A stretch of DNA of 64,000 nucleotides from Desulforapulum sp034007745 (lineage in GTDB: Bacteria; Desulfobacterota; Desulfobacteria; Desulfobacterales; Desulfobacteraceae). Position numbers and translations under genes: made by a program. The notes below the pieces were generated by a model that saw nothing but the letters and a program-made list of their open reading frames with translations, was not told the DNA's origin and made no database searches. Location of the stretch: contig JAVEQI010000014.1 in the NCBI GenBank assembly GCA_034007745.1, forward strand, positions 1 to 64,000, read 5' to 3'. Within the stretch, counting starts at the first letter, position 1, and each line of letters begins with the position of its first letter. This document shows positions 36,720-46,884 of this stretch, one piece after another.

Positions 36720-39700
36720 GGGGTAATTCCAGAGATACAAGCTCCAGGGTGAAGTTTTCCATCTGATAGATGATCATCCCGTCGACCTTGAGAATGCCAT
36801 CGGCTGTTATTGTTGGATTTTCCCCGTTTCCCCCGCCGTAGACTGATTTTATGTGGGCCTCGATGGTGATTTCTTTGTTTTCGGGGGTTATCTGCCCCCG
36901 ATAGGTCCAGCGGTGATCCTGGCCTGCCAGGATCAGACTATGGGTCTGGGGTGAAAATTTCCATTTCTTCCCAGCATAGACCGCTATCGTCTGCAGGAAT
37001 GACTCAATGCCGAGGGATCCTGGACACACGGGATCCTGGTAAAAATGTGCCTTGAAAAACCATTCCTCGGGATTTACGATCTTACTTGCTCGCACATACC
37101 CCTTACCGTATACACCTGCATCCATGGTTAAAACATCGATGGTATCGATCATTCTCAGGGCCTTTGAGGGCAATATTGTGGGTGGGGATACGTTGTCATC
37201 CCCGGGTGTCAATGGGGCGTCATCCTTGAACTTGAGGGGAAAGGTCGCCTTGATCACGGATTTTTTTATCTCGGATTTTGACGGTGCATGGTCAAGGGGG
37301 GTTGAACGTATCCCGGTCTGGTTGGACAGGGATTTTTTTGTGAAAAAACCAAACCCGGTTTTGCCGCGGTACAGGGGTTCCCCTTGGTTCAGCACCTCCA
37401 TTTCAAAATCCTGGATTATCAGACCGCCTGCCTCGGACACCTTTGTGATCCTGGCCCGCATGGTAAGGGTCCCCATATTCCGGGTGACGGGCCGCACAAG
37501 GGTTGCCTCACCCCCTAGGTTCCTGAAGTAGAGGCGATCGTCGCTTTTAAGGGCTGAGCCCGCATAGGCGGCAAGCCACCCGCAGGGCTGGAGGGCAATT
37601 TCAAGAAGGATGGCAAAGGGCAGGGTGCTGCTTCTTGCGGACTTGAAGTACCAGGCGTCCCGGGGCAGGTCAAACTCGGCCTCGATCCAACCTCCGGGGG
37701 TCATCTCCCACTGAACGGCATCAGTTCGAACAATCCTGTCCATGAAGAGAAAGGGTGGGCGTGGAAGACGTGCTATCTCACGCTGTTCGTCAAATATTGT
37801 GTAAGGTTCTCCAAAGGCTTGGGACGGTCGTCCCTCGGCAAAGGCGAGAATCTCCTGTCCGGTGAAGCACACCGCCTGTTTGTGCTGTTCTTCCGGTCGT
37901 TTGTCGTTCTTCTTTTTTTTCGCTGTCTTTTTTTCTGCCTTGCCCGGCTTGAATTTCTCCATGAGCCCAGGGTCCATAATCGCCTCAAACCCGTTGATGG
38001 CTGCTATCACCCGGTTGGAATCGTCAACAAAGCTGAAATCTCCCTTTAGGCTGTGGGCCGTCTTTTCGGTGACGGTCAGGGTGATCAAGACTTCGCCCGT
38101 TGAAGAGGCAAAATGTTCGTATAGCCGGAGGCTTGAGAAGTGGGAGGGAAGGCAGGCCTTTCCGGTCTGTTCATGGCTCCAGATGATGGCCGCCTGGAAC
38201 GCACAGTCCAGAACAAGGGGATCCATGGACCACCTTGCCGCATGGGGATGTTCCATCCAGGAACCCGGGGTCTTGGCCCTTGCAGCCGAAACTGTGATGC
38301 CGTCAGTGCCAATTGCAGGTATGGCTTTGATGCCCCTTAATCGGCCCCTGTGAAAGAGAATAGAGTCATAGGCCTGGGCAACCGAAATCGAGCAGGGCTT
38401 AAGTTTTTTGGGGCGCTGGGGGGGATGATCAGGACTCTTGTCCAGGGTCTCAGCCAGCAGTGTCGTACCCCGTGCGTGGATGCTGTCGTCTGAGCAAAGT
38501 TCGGTTTCAACTCTGAACAGACCCTTGTCCAATCTGCATTTGTCCGTGTTGACGGTTATCCCGGTAGTGTCAGCGCCCGGTTTGATCCCCTTGAGCACAC
38601 GCACGTCGTCCATGCCGGCAAACGTCAGGCCGGGATTGACGTGGCGGGCACCATGGGCAAACCACTCGACCATCAGGGCAAGGGGAACGACGGGTTGGCC
38701 TGCGATGGAATGGTCTTCGAGGATTGGAAAGAGGGCCGTTCCAACCTCTGTTCCATAGGCCTTGATGAGATTGGTTTTCCTTTTGGGCTGGTCGGGCACC
38801 GGTGCGGGCAGGTGGCCGCCGATAATAACTTCCACCGGCCCGCTAGATCCCATCTCATGGATCAGCTTTGCAGCCCCGGCCTCAAGTGGAATGAGATCAA
38901 TGCCGAGCCTTTCAAACTTCTGCCGTAAAAGGGGGGTGACCATGCCGCCCTCCCAGGGCCCCCAGTTGACGGACAGGGTTTTGCACCAGGGCAAGCGCCG
39001 GGACAGGTCCTGGGCCATCTTGTTGAGGGCCTCGTTGGCCATGGAATAATCCACCTGGCCGGGGTTGCCCATGCGGGCCGCAATGGACGAGAACAGGACC
39101 AGATGTTTGAGACTGTTCGTTTTGACGGCTGAAAGGAGATTTTCAAGCCCTTGAACCTTGGTGTCAAACACCCTGGAAAACAGCGCTTCGTCCTTGTCTA
39201 TGATGAACCTGTCCGCCACAACGCCTGCCCCATGGATGATGCCTGTGATCGGCCCCATTTGGGTTTTTACCTTTTCCAGACAGTTGGCCACCTGCCGGGC
39301 ATCCAGAACATCGATGGAGAAGTAGGCTGCCCTGGCATTGGCCGCCCGGATCTCTTCAAGGGTCTTTATGATCTCCCGGTTGGAGACGATTTGCCTGAAG
39401 CGGGTGTCAAGCTCCCGGGGGGAGGGGCGCTTGTCTGTGAATTCGTGTTCGAGCACCCTTCGTTTAATATCGGTCTCATCTGTCAGGCCATTGAGCCATT
39501 GGGGTTCATCCCGGGGTTCCGGAGACCTTCCCAGGAGAACAATGGTCGGCCGGCAGCGTTGTGCCAGGCTCAAGGCGCATCGGGCAGTTACTCCCCTGGC
39601 GCCGCCCGATATTACAAACACATCGTCCTGGTTAATCTCTATTAAGGTTGTTCCAGGAGCTGCATTTGTTTTTACAAGCTCCGGGATGTTGCACAGCTCC

Positions 39701-42700
39701 CCCTTGACCCCCATTTCCACAGGGCCGTGGATCATGGCAAGGTTTGCGACGGCGTCCATTGGCCTGTCTTCGGGCAGGAATGAACTCTCAAGATCAAGGC
39801 TCCGGCACAGCACCCCTGACCACTCAAGTCCGGCTGTCTTGGCAAGGCCAGCAAGCCCGCCCTGAATTGGATTTACAAGGGCCTGGTCCAAGGCGTCCGG
39901 ATCATCAAATCCAAACGAGCCGCCAAGAAAAGATACTGTGGTGAAAAAAGCCCCTTGCTCTCTGGCTGAGTCCATAAGGGCCGGGCCGCTCTTTTTTGCC
40001 AGGAGAAAGGCCGACTTGAGAAAGGCCCGGGCATCCTTGCTCTTATCATACACGATCACAAGGCCTGCCATGGAGGCAGGATCACTCTCCAACCCTCCGT
40101 CCATGGATATGACTTGGGTCTTGATGCCAGCCCGGTTGAAACCCCGGGCCAGGGCCGTTGAAAAATTGGTCGTTCCGCCTGCGATGAACACGGTTTTAGA
40201 TTCAGGAATGGTTACCCTTGAACCGTTGTGGAACCGCACCTGGTCCATGGTCAGCTGTTTGATCTTGACGGTCTGGCGCATCAGACTTGCATCACCTGGG
40301 GCAGATTGATTCTCTCCGGCAGGGCTGTTCTGGCGTGATGTTTCGCCTTTGGATGCCACAGGTTCAGGGGAGGAGGAATCGGCTGTAGTCTGGACTGTTG
40401 CCGTTTCGCTGCTGCTGTCGTCAATGTGGGAGGCAATATCGGCCAGGGTTTTTAATTCCGCCATTTTTTCCGGTGAAAAGGTCCTGGCATTGGGCAGCTC
40501 CTGTTCCAGCCTTGAAAGGATTTCCACCCGTTTTATGGAGTCGATGCCAAGGTCTGATTCAAGGTCCATGTCGGGTTCGAGCATTTCTACTGGAAAGCCC
40601 GTGAGTTCTCCGATAACCCCTACAAGGATGGTCATTGTTGCCGGGCCTTGTATCTGGCTGTTTCCGTCGGCCGGGAGCGGTTCCGCCATTGCTTTTTCCC
40701 CGGGTTCTGAAACGTCGAGGTGGACAATTGTGTTGAGAATATCCTGCAGGGTTTTGAGGGTGCCCATCTCTTCCGGGGCGAAGCTTACATTGGGCAGCTC
40801 CCGTTCAAGCTCGCTTACGATCTCCACCCGTTTTATGGAGTCGATGCCAAGGTCTGATTCGATCTCCATGTCAAGCTCGAGCATTTCCTGGGGAAATCCC
40901 GTAAGGCGGCTCACCGTTGCCATGATGGTCTGGGCGGCCCTGTCTGTTCCCAGGGCTTCCGGGGCGGCAGAGGGTGGGGCGGATGACAGCACTGGCTGTG
41001 CTTCTGGCAAACGACCTTTTATATGGCCTGGTATATGATTTGGTTTGGCCCTGGGGGCAGGTTTATCGGTCATTGGTTCAGTCGAATGTTCATGTCCGGT
41101 CTGGCCAGGGGTTGCGACAGGTTCTGGGGGCTCAGGAACTGCCCCAGGGCTGTAGACCTGGTTGCTGATCTCCTCGTTGTGGCTGCCAGGGTGGGGGATG
41201 GCGGATCCAGATCTGGTTTCGGCTGCAAATCCGGACTCTGCAAACAGACGTGTCTGCTCCATCATCTTCTGGAGTGTCTGGCTGGCAAGGGCCTGGGTAT
41301 CGAGGAATCGTTCATGGGCTCTGGCCGTCTGGGACTGGAGAGCCTCCATTGATTCAAGCCCCCTGTAGAGAATTTCCACGGCACCGGTGCGGGGCTGGTT
41401 GATCCTGATAGGAGTCTTTGACTGGTAAATGTCGGGTTTTGAAGTTGGCATGACTGTTCCTTTGTTCTCTTTTCCAGGGGTTTGAGCGCTCCCTGAATTT
41501 TTATGCAGCTTTCCATGGGGGGGTACATGGAGGGCTTCATGGGTCTTTGCAGGTCGGCTCCCCTGGTCTTTGTCTCCGGAAGACCGGGCAGGCCCGGGGT
41601 CGTTGGAAGTGGTCAGGGCATCTGCCGGCAAAGTCGTTTTGGGGGGTGACACGGGCAGGTCGCATCCGGGTCGGGGCCGGATGTTGGCACCGGTCAGGGG
41701 AACTCTCATCATCTTTTTTCCGGGTTCATCGGCATCCTCCTCCCAGGCGGCAAGGTTCACGGGGAATCCCTGGGCTGCAAGTTCACACACCACCCTGGCA
41801 AGGTCTTCAATGCCGGATCGCCGACCGTTTGAGCCGTCAAGGGCCATGGCCGTAAAACGTTTGTCCTTGAGAATGGACCGGGTTAGTCCAGTTAACACTC
41901 CTTTGGGACCGACCTCGACAAAGGTGGTGGCGTTGTCGGCAAACATAGCCTCGATGCTGGTGACAAAATTGACGGGGTTGAGAAGCTGGTTGCCGAGAAT
42001 CTCCTCCGCTTTTTTGGCATTCCTGGGGTAGGGCTTTGCAAAGGTGTTTGAAAAAACTGCTGTCCCTGAAGGGGTCAGACCGAACTGCTTGAGGCGCTTC
42101 TTGAATGGAAGGGCTGCATTCTCGACAAGGGGGCTGTGAAAGGCCGCTGCCACGGGAAGCTCAACTGCCCGGATCTTTCGTTCCTTGCAGAGCTTTAAGG
42201 CTTTTTTTATCTCGTCTGTTCGACCGGAAAGAACCCCCTGGTCATGGCTGTTGCGGTTGGCAAGGATGAGGTCCAGGTTCTCGTCCCGTATAAAATTCTC
42301 GATTTCAGGCAGGGCGGCCATCATGGCCATCATGCTTCCCTGTTCTCCCCCCTTGTCCTGGGCCTCGGCCATGTAGCGACCCCTTGCCGCTGCCAGGGTA
42401 AGAAAGGTGTCGCTGTCTATCCAGCCCGCCGAATAAAGGGCAGTAAGTTCGCCAAAACTGTGGCCGCAGGCAAGGTCTGGAAGGATATTGAACCGTTGGA
42501 GGACCCTCGCCATGGCAAGGCTTACGCAGCCCAGGGCCGGCTGGGCCACATCGGTTTTTCTCAGCATCTCTTCGCCAGTTTTTTTGTCCCGGCAATGGAG
42601 GGGCGGGGGAAACATGTAGTCATTGAGGGGTTCTTTCTGGTCCTCCCCTTCCCGCTCTTCTGCCCTTTCCCTGGCAAAGTGACGGTTGGCCTCTTCCAGA

Positions 42701-44646
42701 GCCTTGAGCCCTTCAGGGAATATCGAGATAATATCCCGTCCCATTCCCGTGTACTGGCTTCCCTGACCGGGAAATAGAAAGGCGAGTTTGCCCTGTTGTG
42801 GTCCTGATCCAAAGTAGATATTCTCCCTTGTCCAGGATTGTTCATGTTCGTCGTTTACAAGGGTGACGGCCCTTTGCATGGCCTCTGCCCCATCATCGTC
42901 CCCGGCTATCAGGATCAAAATTCGCACGCTGTCCATGTTGGAAAATGATTTTCTTGCCTTAAAGCAGAGCCAGGCCGTGTGGGCGGTCCGTTCGGCTTGA
43001 TCCCATTGGGCGGATTGGGCAAGTTCTCCGGTAAATTCCAGGAGTTTTTCCTTGATTTCCTGGCGGGTGGCGGCTGAAAAGGCTGCGATCTGAACTGTGC
43101 CGTCCCAGGATACCCTGGTCTTTTCGGGCTCATTCTCCTCCAGGACCGCATGGAAGTTGCTGCCTCCGAATCCAAAGGCACTTACCCCTGATCTTCTCAA
43201 GGAATTGTCCCGGCTGACCCAGGGTTTTGCATCGGCGTTAAGGTAAAACGGGGTGTTGTTAATTCCAAGTTCTGGGTCAGGTGTCTCAGCCTTGAGGGTG
43301 GGGGGCAAAACCTTGTGATAGAGGCAGAGGGCGGATTTGATGATGCCTGCCGCCCCGGCTGCGGCCTTTGAATGGCCGATCATGGATTTAACCGATCCAA
43401 GGGCACAGGCCGTGGTTTTGCCGCTCTCCTGTGCAAGGGTCTTCAGGGCTGTGAACTCGATCTTGTCGCCCACCCTTGTGCCCGTTCCATGGGCCTCGAT
43501 CAGGCCAACCGTTGCAGGGTCAACACCGGCAAGATCGTAGGCGGAATGGAGGGCTCTGAGCTGGCCTGCCGCATCTGGGGCGTAAATGCCCCCTGTCCGG
43601 CCGTCACTCGAGGTGCCTATGCCCCTGATGACGGCATAGATCCTGTCCTTGTCCCTTTTGGCGTCGGACAGGCGCTTTAACACGATCATGCCGACACCCT
43701 CGCCCAGAACGGTGCCGTCCGCATCCTTTGAAAAGGGTCTTGCATCGCCTGAGTGGGAGAGAACCCCTGTCTTTGCAAAGCACATGTTCATGAATATGTC
43801 GTTCAGGGCATCCACACCCCCGGTGATGGACATGTCGCATCGGCCGGAGACAAGCTCCATGATGGCTGTGTTAATGGCCGAAAGGGAACTTGCACAGGCC
43901 GCATCCACCACCGAATTGGTTCCGCCAAGGTCAAGGCGGTTGGCGATTCTTCCTGCCACCACGTTACCAAGAAGGCCTGGAAATGAGTTTTCCTGCCACT
44001 CGGCATATTGACCCGAGATTCTTTCCACCACCTCGGCCGACTTCTGGTCTGAAATCCCCGACTCTTTCAACGCTTTTTTCCAGATGGGGTGGCCAAGCCT
44101 TGCCCCAAGGGGTATGACAAGCTCCTGGGTGCCGGTTACCCCGAGAATCACGTTGGTTCGAAGCCTGTCAAATGATCCTGGAGCTCCATAGCCTGCATCT
44201 TTAAGGGCCGCCTCGGCCACGATCAATGCCAGGAGCTGGGAGGTGTCGGTGGCGTCAAGGTTGTTGGGGGGAAGGCCGAATTTTGCAGGGTCAAACGAGA
44301 CCCGGGGGATGAACCCTCCCCTGGAACAGTAGGTACGATCTCTGGAAGAGGGGTCGGAATTAAAATAATCTTCTAAAGACCAGTGGCTCTCTTCTGGAAC
44401 CTCTGTGATGGCGTCCTCCCCATTGAACAGCAGACGCCAGAATTGCTTGAGTCCGTTGGCCTTTGGAAAAACACAGCCCATCCCTATTATCGCCACAGCG
44501 TTCTTGTTTTGCAATTTATCCCCCACATGGTGTTTGTTTGAAAAAGAAGGTACTGGGTTTTGAGTACTAACAGCAACTGCTTTTTCATTATTCGTTGTGA
44601 CAGCATAGTCTGTCATGTGAGCTTTATAATAAATAAAAATATACAT
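36658..44646 (-). CDS. Giant Pfa-type lipid/polyketide synthase: KS-AT-ACP-ACP-KR-DH fused to a PfaC-type dehydratase
   Basis: 2662 aa. Domains in order: ketosynthase 50-510 (C251 in DAACASS, H386 in EAHGTGT, H425 in GHSKAAAG); acyltransferase 620-970 (S730 in GHSFGE); a Pro/Ser-rich linker; two carrier domains with pantetheine serines S1270 and S1370 in LGIDSIKRVEI; ketoreductase 1480-1945 (NADP loop GGARG 1681, S1853, Y1867); a PKS-like dehydratase 1965-2225 (H1979, D2147); a Lys-rich linker; then a double hot-dog FabA-like module 2285-2640 (H2534 in KAHFYQDPVCPGSLG). The PfaC KS-CLF and second dehydratase module are absent. It probably builds a long reduced or unsaturated chain with trans PfaD. 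The start may be the ATG at 44616. Confidence 0.88.
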   Translation of the reverse strand: MYIFIYYKAHMTDYAVTTNNEKAVAVSTQNPVPSFSNKHHVGDKLQNKNAVAIIGMGCVFPKANGLKQFWRLLFNGEDAITEVPEESHWSLEDYFNSDPSSRDRTYCSRGGFIPRVSFDPAKFGLPPNNLDATDTSQLLALIVAEAALKDAGYGAPGSFDRLRTNVILGVTGTQELVIPLGARLGHPIWKKALKESGISDQKSAEVVERISGQYAEWQENSFPGLLGNVVAGRIANRLDLGGTNSVVDAACASSLSAINTAIMELVSGRCDMSITGGVDALNDIFMNMCFAKTGVLSHSGDARPFSKDADGTVLGEGVGMIVLKRLSDAKRDKDRIYAVIRGIGTSSDGRTGGIYAPDAAGQLRALHSAYDLAGVDPATVGLIEAHGTGTRVGDKIEFTALKTLAQESGKTTACALGSVKSMIGHSKAAAGAAGIIKSALCLYHKVLPPTLKAETPDPELGINNTPFYLNADAKPWVSRDNSLRRSGVSAFGFGGSNFHAVLEENEPEKTRVSWDGTVQIAAFSAATRQEIKEKLLEFTGELAQSAQWDQAERTAHTAWLCFKARKSFSNMDSVRILILIAGDDDGAEAMQRAVTLVNDEHEQSWTRENIYFGSGPQQGKLAFLFPGQGSQYTGMGRDIISIFPEGLKALEEANRHFARERAEEREGEDQKEPLNDYMFPPPLHCRDKKTGEEMLRKTDVAQPALGCVSLAMARVLQRFNILPDLACGHSFGELTALYSAGWIDSDTFLTLAAARGRYMAEAQDKGGEQGSMMAMMAALPEIENFIRDENLDLILANRNSHDQGVLSGRTDEIKKALKLCKERKIRAVELPVAAAFHSPLVENAALPFKKRLKQFGLTPSGTAVFSNTFAKPYPRNAKKAEEILGNQLLNPVNFVTSIEAMFADNATTFVEVGPKGVLTGLTRSILKDKRFTAMALDGSNGRRSGIEDLARVVCELAAQGFPVNLAAWEEDADEPGKKMMRVPLTGANIRPRPGCDLPVSPPKTTLPADALTTSNDPGPARSSGDKDQGSRPAKTHEALHVPPHGKLHKNSGSAQTPGKENKGTVMPTSKPDIYQSKTPIRINQPRTGAVEILYRGLESMEALQSQTARAHERFLDTQALASQTLQKMMEQTRLFAESGFAAETRSGSAIPHPGSHNEEISNQVYSPGAVPEPPEPVATPGQTGHEHSTEPMTDKPAPRAKPNHIPGHIKGRLPEAQPVLSSAPPSAAPEALGTDRAAQTIMATVSRLTGFPQEMLELDMEIESDLGIDSIKRVEIVSELERELPNVSFAPEEMGTLKTLQDILNTIVHLDVSEPGEKAMAEPLPADGNSQIQGPATMTILVGVIGELTGFPVEMLEPDMDLESDLGIDSIKRVEILSRLEQELPNARTFSPEKMAELKTLADIASHIDDSSSETATVQTTADSSSPEPVASKGETSRQNSPAGENQSAPGDASLMRQTVKIKQLTMDQVRFHNGSRVTIPESKTVFIAGGTTNFSTALARGFNRAGIKTQVISMDGGLESDPASMAGLVIVYDKSKDARAFLKSAFLLAKKSGPALMDSAREQGAFFTTVSFLGGSFGFDDPDALDQALVNPIQGGLAGLAKTAGLEWSGVLCRSLDLESSFLPEDRPMDAVANLAMIHGPVEMGVKGELCNIPELVKTNAAPGTTLIEINQDDVFVISGGARGVTARCALSLAQRCRPTIVLLGRSPEPRDEPQWLNGLTDETDIKRRVLEHEFTDKRPSPRELDTRFRQIVSNREIIKTLEEIRAANARAAYFSIDVLDARQVANCLEKVKTQMGPITGIIHGAGVVADRFIIDKDEALFSRVFDTKVQGLENLLSAVKTNSLKHLVLFSSIAARMGNPGQVDYSMANEALNKMAQDLSRRLPWCKTLSVNWGPWEGGMVTPLLRQKFERLGIDLIPLEAGAAKLIHEMGSSGPVEVIIGGHLPAPVPDQPKRKTNLIKAYGTEVGTALFPILEDHSIAGQPVVPLALMVEWFAHGARHVNPGLTFAGMDDVRVLKGIKPGADTTGITVNTDKCRLDKGLFRVETELCSDDSIHARGTTLLAETLDKSPDHPPQRPKKLKPCSISVAQAYDSILFHRGRLRGIKAIPAIGTDGITVSAARAKTPGSWMEHPHAARWSMDPLVLDCAFQAAIIWSHEQTGKACLPSHFSSLRLYEHFASSTGEVLITLTVTEKTAHSLKGDFSFVDDSNRVIAAINGFEAIMDPGLMEKFKPGKAEKKTAKKKKNDKRPEEQHKQAVCFTGQEILAFAEGRPSQAFGEPYTIFDEQREIARLPRPPFLFMDRIVRTDAVQWEMTPGGWIEAEFDLPRDAWYFKSARSSTLPFAILLEIALQPCGWLAAYAGSALKSDDRLYFRNLGGEATLVRPVTRNMGTLTMRARITKVSEAGGLIIQDFEMEVLNQGEPLYRGKTGFGFFTKKSLSNQTGIRSTPLDHAPSKSEIKKSVIKATFPLKFKDDAPLTPGDDNVSPPTILPSKALRMIDTIDVLTMDAGVYGKGYVRASKIVNPEEWFFKAHFYQDPVCPGSLGIESFLQTIAVYAGKKWKFSPQTHSLILAGQDHRWTYRGQITPENKEITIEAHIKSVYGGGNGENPTITADGILKVDGMIIYQMENFTLELVSLELPPSDGARDRAAEPVSSAHCYT

Positions 44647-44651
44647 ACCCT

Positions 44652-45404
44652 ACTATAGGGGAGCTGTTTTTTACAGTCGGGGGAAAGGATTTGACAAAAG
44701 TTTTACAAGGAGATCATTTCAAGGAGCTGTTCCCGGGGCAGGGGTGTGAAGTTTTCGATCCTGGAATCAAGAATTACACCCTGACTTCTGAGCTAGCCAG
44801 CTCTGGTTGAAACCGAGGCTCCCACAAGCAGACTGAGGGCAAGGTCAACGACCCTGCGGTTTTCAGGGTGCTCGAGCAAGCTTCCCCTTACCCACTGGTT
44901 AAAGGCGCCCATGGAAGGTCCGCACCAGATTTGAAAATCCATCTTTCGGTTTGGTTCTCCTGTGATTGCCCATCGGGAGGATTGCCCAAGGTAGGATCTG
45001 AACACCAGGGACATCTTGTGCTTTGGGTCCCTTTTGGCCCTTTCCACCTCCCTGATGTTTCTTGTGAGGAAAAAGGCCCGGGTCTGCTGCCAGGTCTCTT
45101 CAAAGCTCGCCAGGAGGAAGCGTGTTTCGACCTCCCTCTGCTGGGCCGCCGGGGTTGCGATGCCTCCTGCAAGTCCCACGCAGAGGGGTTCATCATACCT
45201 GAAACGTTGGTTGAACTCGTCCCTCAGGGAGAGCATGGTCGGCAGCAGGGCAAGGGCCGGGCGGTTGTCAGTGTGGCCGCCGGAATCAGCCTCGGCCGTC
45301 AGATCCTGGGCCATGGCAGACACCATCTCAACCGAGGTGATGCCGTTGGCCATGGCACCTGCTATATAGGGATATCTGATCCCATGCCTTGCCTTAAAAC
45401 CTTT
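44652..45404. repeat. Left copy of the pfaD direct repeat flanking the Ehr island
   Basis: From CTACTATAGGG to CCTTGCCTTAAAACCTTT this matches 53315-54762 closely, except for two missing internal segments. It is in the same orientation as the right copy, so the 7.9 kb between them is bracketed by direct repeats. Sequence identity stops abruptly at 45404. Confidence 0.9.
44703..45404 (-). pseudogene. Truncated second copy of pfaD with two in-frame internal deletions
   Basis: The copy lacks the PfaD N-terminus and joins MVSAMA directly to QDLTAEADSGG (426 bp missing) and IATPAA directly to QQREVE (267 bp missing). The first deletion lies between two GGCCATGG words and the second between two GCCGCCGGG words of the intact gene. 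Each leaves one word behind. A nonsense codon then ends the frame at 44793, 30 codons before the normal end. An ATG frame 44793-45353 stays open, but the FMN-barrel core is lost, so this is a relic. Confidence 0.9.
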
Positions 45405-45476
45405 TAAAAAAGAGATTGCTATTTTTTTAGAATATTTTCAAGGCCTTAAACTGTTTTTCAGGAGCTGGTTTTAAGG

Positions 45477-46883
45477 TTAAGAAGCAAGCTTTATCATGCT
45501 ATAGACAAAGTCCGGCATCGAAACAAACAGAATTAGCATCAGAACAAGAAGTACCATCTGTGGAAAAACTGAAAGAAATCTGTGCTTTACTGAAGTCTTG
45601 GAATGATCTTCACCACAACTTCCAAAGCTCATTTTGAGCACTGTGCTTCCCATCCCGTAGATAATTATTGTAAGAAGAAAAAAATACAGTGTCAAAAGAA
45701 CGTAGAAGCCATTTTGAAAAAGTTGACGCGCTATAAGAAATTCACTTATAAACACAGGGGAGGGCGGAAAACCCGTGATAGTAAAGAACGATATTATCCA
45801 TAACCAGCCGTTCACGGGATCAGTCTTTAGCAGACCTTTCACTTCTTCTATATTTTTGGTTTTATATGTGGTATAAATATTACCGGATGTCAGAAAAAGA
45901 GAACTTTTAGCCAGCGAATGACAGATAATATGAAGATATGCGGCAAAAACTCCCGCACCTCCGCAAGCCACTCCTATTGCAATGATGCCCATGTTTTCAA
46001 CTGAGGAATAAGCCAGCATTCTCTTATAGTTAACAACTTTAAGGATATATACGGCACAGATGAAAAGTGATGCAAATCCGGTAACCATAAGCAGAGTTGA
46101 AGCATAGTACCTGAGTCCGGCACTTTCCATTATATTAAAAAAATGCAGAATTCCGAGCAGAGCTGTATTTAAAAGAGTTCCTGAAAGCATTGCAGATGCC
46201 GGCGCAGGAGATTCTGAATGGGCATCAGGAAGCCAGGCATGCATTGGAGCAAGACCCACTTTCGTACCAAACCCCATAAGGATAAACGGAAAGGAAAATT
46301 TCAGCCAGAATGGAGATATTCCATTAATATTATTCAGAATATCGTCAAAAAACAGTGAGTTTATCTGTTTGGCGGCAATTGAAAAAAAGATTATACCGAT
46401 AAAAGCGATCGAAATACCTATCGAGCAGATAAAGACATATTTCCATGTAGCTTCAAGAGAAGCTTTCGACCTTTCCATATAAACGAAAAAAGCAGATGAA
46501 AGAGTTGTAGCTTCAATAAACACCCACAAGAGTCCGAGATGAGTACTGAGGATCACTCCTGTCATCGAAAAAACAAATGTCAGCATAGCGACAGTAAAAT
46601 AAGTGTGCCGTCGATCGTCGATGTCCGGTCCGGCAAGAAAACTCATGCTCTGAATTGAGCAGGCCAAATACACTACTGCCAATACAGCAAGAAAGATAAG
46701 ATTAGTGACGTCAACCCTGAAATACTGTGTGAACTGCTCGTTGTGAAGAGCAAGCCTTACCGTAGCCGCAAGATAAAGAACAGGATAGAGGATAAGAAGG
46801 ATCGTATTAAGCTTTCTGTTCCTGAGCAATATCGCCAGAAGAGCGGTCACTAACGGGAATATGAGAATAAAACATATAGTCAT
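45477..46883 (-). CDS. Ehr complex proton-pump-like subunit (HyfF/NuoN type)
   Basis: 468 aa with about 14 membrane helices. It is a member of the Mrp/NuoLMN antiporter-like family, shown by FIEATTLSSAFFVYMERSKA and GLAPMHAWLPDAHSESPAPAS, with the conserved helix-5 Glu and helix-7 Lys regions. It would be an ion-translocating arm of the complex. It is last in the six-gene operon, 1 base after the HyfE-like gene. Base composition is AT-richer than the flanking pfa genes: a sampled line, 46021-46080, counts 35% G+C. Confidence 0.85.
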   Translation of the reverse strand: MTICFILIFPLVTALLAILLRNRKLNTILLILYPVLYLAATVRLALHNEQFTQYFRVDVTNLIFLAVLAVVYLACSIQSMSFLAGPDIDDRRHTYFTVAMLTFVFSMTGVILSTHLGLLWVFIEATTLSSAFFVYMERSKASLEATWKYVFICSIGISIAFIGIIFFSIAAKQINSLFFDDILNNINGISPFWLKFSFPFILMGFGTKVGLAPMHAWLPDAHSESPAPASAMLSGTLLNTALLGILHFFNIMESAGLRYYASTLLMVTGFASLFICAVYILKVVNYKRMLAYSSVENMGIIAIGVACGGAGVFAAYLHIICHSLAKSSLFLTSGNIYTTYKTKNIEEVKGLLKTDPVNGWLWIISFFTITGFPPSPVFISEFLIARQLFQNGFYVLLTLYFFLLTIIIYGMGSTVLKMSFGSCGEDHSKTSVKHRFLSVFPQMVLLVLMLILFVSMPDFVYSMIKLAS

Positions 46884-46884
46884 T

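Noticed and set aside
37052..44117. Many open frames of 60-230 codons antisense to the giant synthase
   Set aside because: They are shadows of a G+C-rich coding strand with continuous domain homology on the other strand.
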